A DNA stretch of 64,000 bases from Elysia chlorotica (lineage: Eukaryota > Mollusca > Gastropoda > Plakobranchidae), in assembly GCA_003991915.1 (NCBI GenBank), contig RQTK01000979.1, positions 121,651-185,650 of the forward strand, written 5' to 3'. Positions 63,234 through 64,000 of the stretch are shown here, one piece after another. Each line of letters starts with the position of its first letter. The stretch's first letter is position 1. The notes under the pieces are model-generated. The model was not told where the DNA came from and made no database searches. It saw only the letters and a program-made list of their open reading frames with translations. Position numbers and translations under genes: made by a program.

Positions 63234-63276
<43 letters not shown>

Positions 63277-63292
63277 GCAGCAACAGCAGCAA
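63186..63292. repeat. (CAA/CAG)n trinucleotide array
   Basis: CAACAGCAG runs followed by a pure CAA stretch. Not embedded in a recognised reading frame. Confidence 0.9.
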
Positions 63293-64000
63293 TTATTGTA
63301 ATAAATACTTATTCGTATTTATTAATAGTTATTGTATTTAAGATTATAAAATATACATTGATTCAAACTTGTTTGGAACAACGAAACGAAATAAAGAAAG
63401 AACACAACGGGACCGATTCCCATTGTTTTTTTTCCTTTCGTTTCTCCCACCGTTCATACTTTTAAAGATGTAGTAGTATGTTATCAGAATAGGAGATAGT
63501 TTAAGAAAAATTGGTCGAAAATGAGAGTATTTTTAAAATGATAATACTACAAAACAAATATCTCTCTTTATATGAAGCACATGTTTTTTTTCTTCTTGAA
63601 GTGATTGCTTTAGACATCACAACTCTAAATTGTTCAACAGTGTTAACTTGTATACATTTTTAAATTAATGGCTTTGCGTTACTCTGAGCAGTAAAATAGC
63701 ACCACAAGTAAACAACGCAGGTTCCTTTGTTGAGACTCCAATGAAAAAGGGAGAACCCTGAGATTTTACTTCTATGAGCTAGTTAGGGGTTTTGGGCTCG
63801 TCATGACGATTAAAATACATCCGTTTCAAAAGGACAACGCATGCTACTTATGATTTATTACTATTCTTGGCCACTCTAGAAGTTGAATGTAAATTTCGCT
63901 TTGGAAATCCTGATAGATTTTTAAAAAAAAAGAAAAAGAAATAATTTTTACATCGTAGTCATTCCCGAAACTTCAAAGTTTGACAATGTTCTAAAACAGT
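63293..64000. other. No gene recognised
   Basis: AT-rich non-coding sequence to the window end. Confidence 0.4.

Overview
This is a eukaryotic window. Intron-split exons with GT/AG boundaries, AT-rich introns full of LINE, SINE-like and DNA-transposon remnants, and many (GA)n, (TGTC)n and (CAA)n arrays all point to an invertebrate. Recurrent TACATGTA-type palindromes, dense AGATCT/TAGATCTA motifs and the repeat families make a mollusc, perhaps a heterobranch gastropod, the best guess. The species assignment is inference.

One protein-coding gene is certain: SMC2, the SMC subunit of condensin, on the minus strand from the ATG at 37147 to the TAA at 2650. I could place 24 coding exons by splice site, reading phase and recalled family sequence. 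Together they encode about 1150 residues, against about 1197 in human SMC2. In transcript order they supply the Walker A head half, coiled coil 1, the hinge, coiled coil 2, the ABC signature, Walker B and the C-terminal tail. A consensus ETS site lies about 90 bp upstream of the ATG, and an AATAAA lies about 106 bp past the stop.

Two things are wrong with this gene as assembled. First, the exon between 31401 and 28823 is present, intact and phase-compatible but lies on the plus strand (29802-29951), so a small segment of the locus is inverted. Second, the exon after the hinge, expected between 19787 and 14670 (about 45 codons, length 1 mod 3), could not be found on either strand. That interval is filled by LINE 3' ends and DNA-transposon material. 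All other exons are open with good splice sites, so the gene looks constrained. A recent structural allele or an assembly error is more likely than an old pseudogene.

The introns carry several short DNA elements with terminal inverted repeats. Three in SMC2 introns (21061-22785, 23367-24296, 30161-31208) and one outside the gene (53094-54138) are each bounded by a perfect 6-bp target-site duplication. Also present are non-LTR retrotransposon pieces (about 3.7-6.1, 18.8-19.6 and 26.0-26.8 kb), a 35-bp minisatellite at 13.3 kb and an interspersed repeat found at 11.0-11.6 and, in reverse, at 28.9-29.4 kb.

From about 37.3 kb to the end I see no convincing conserved gene. This half holds a 658-bp assembly gap, SINE-like pieces, microsatellites and one weak candidate for a small secreted-protein gene (minus strand, 50512-48879). 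A second open frame with paired CxxC motifs lies at 55600-55250.
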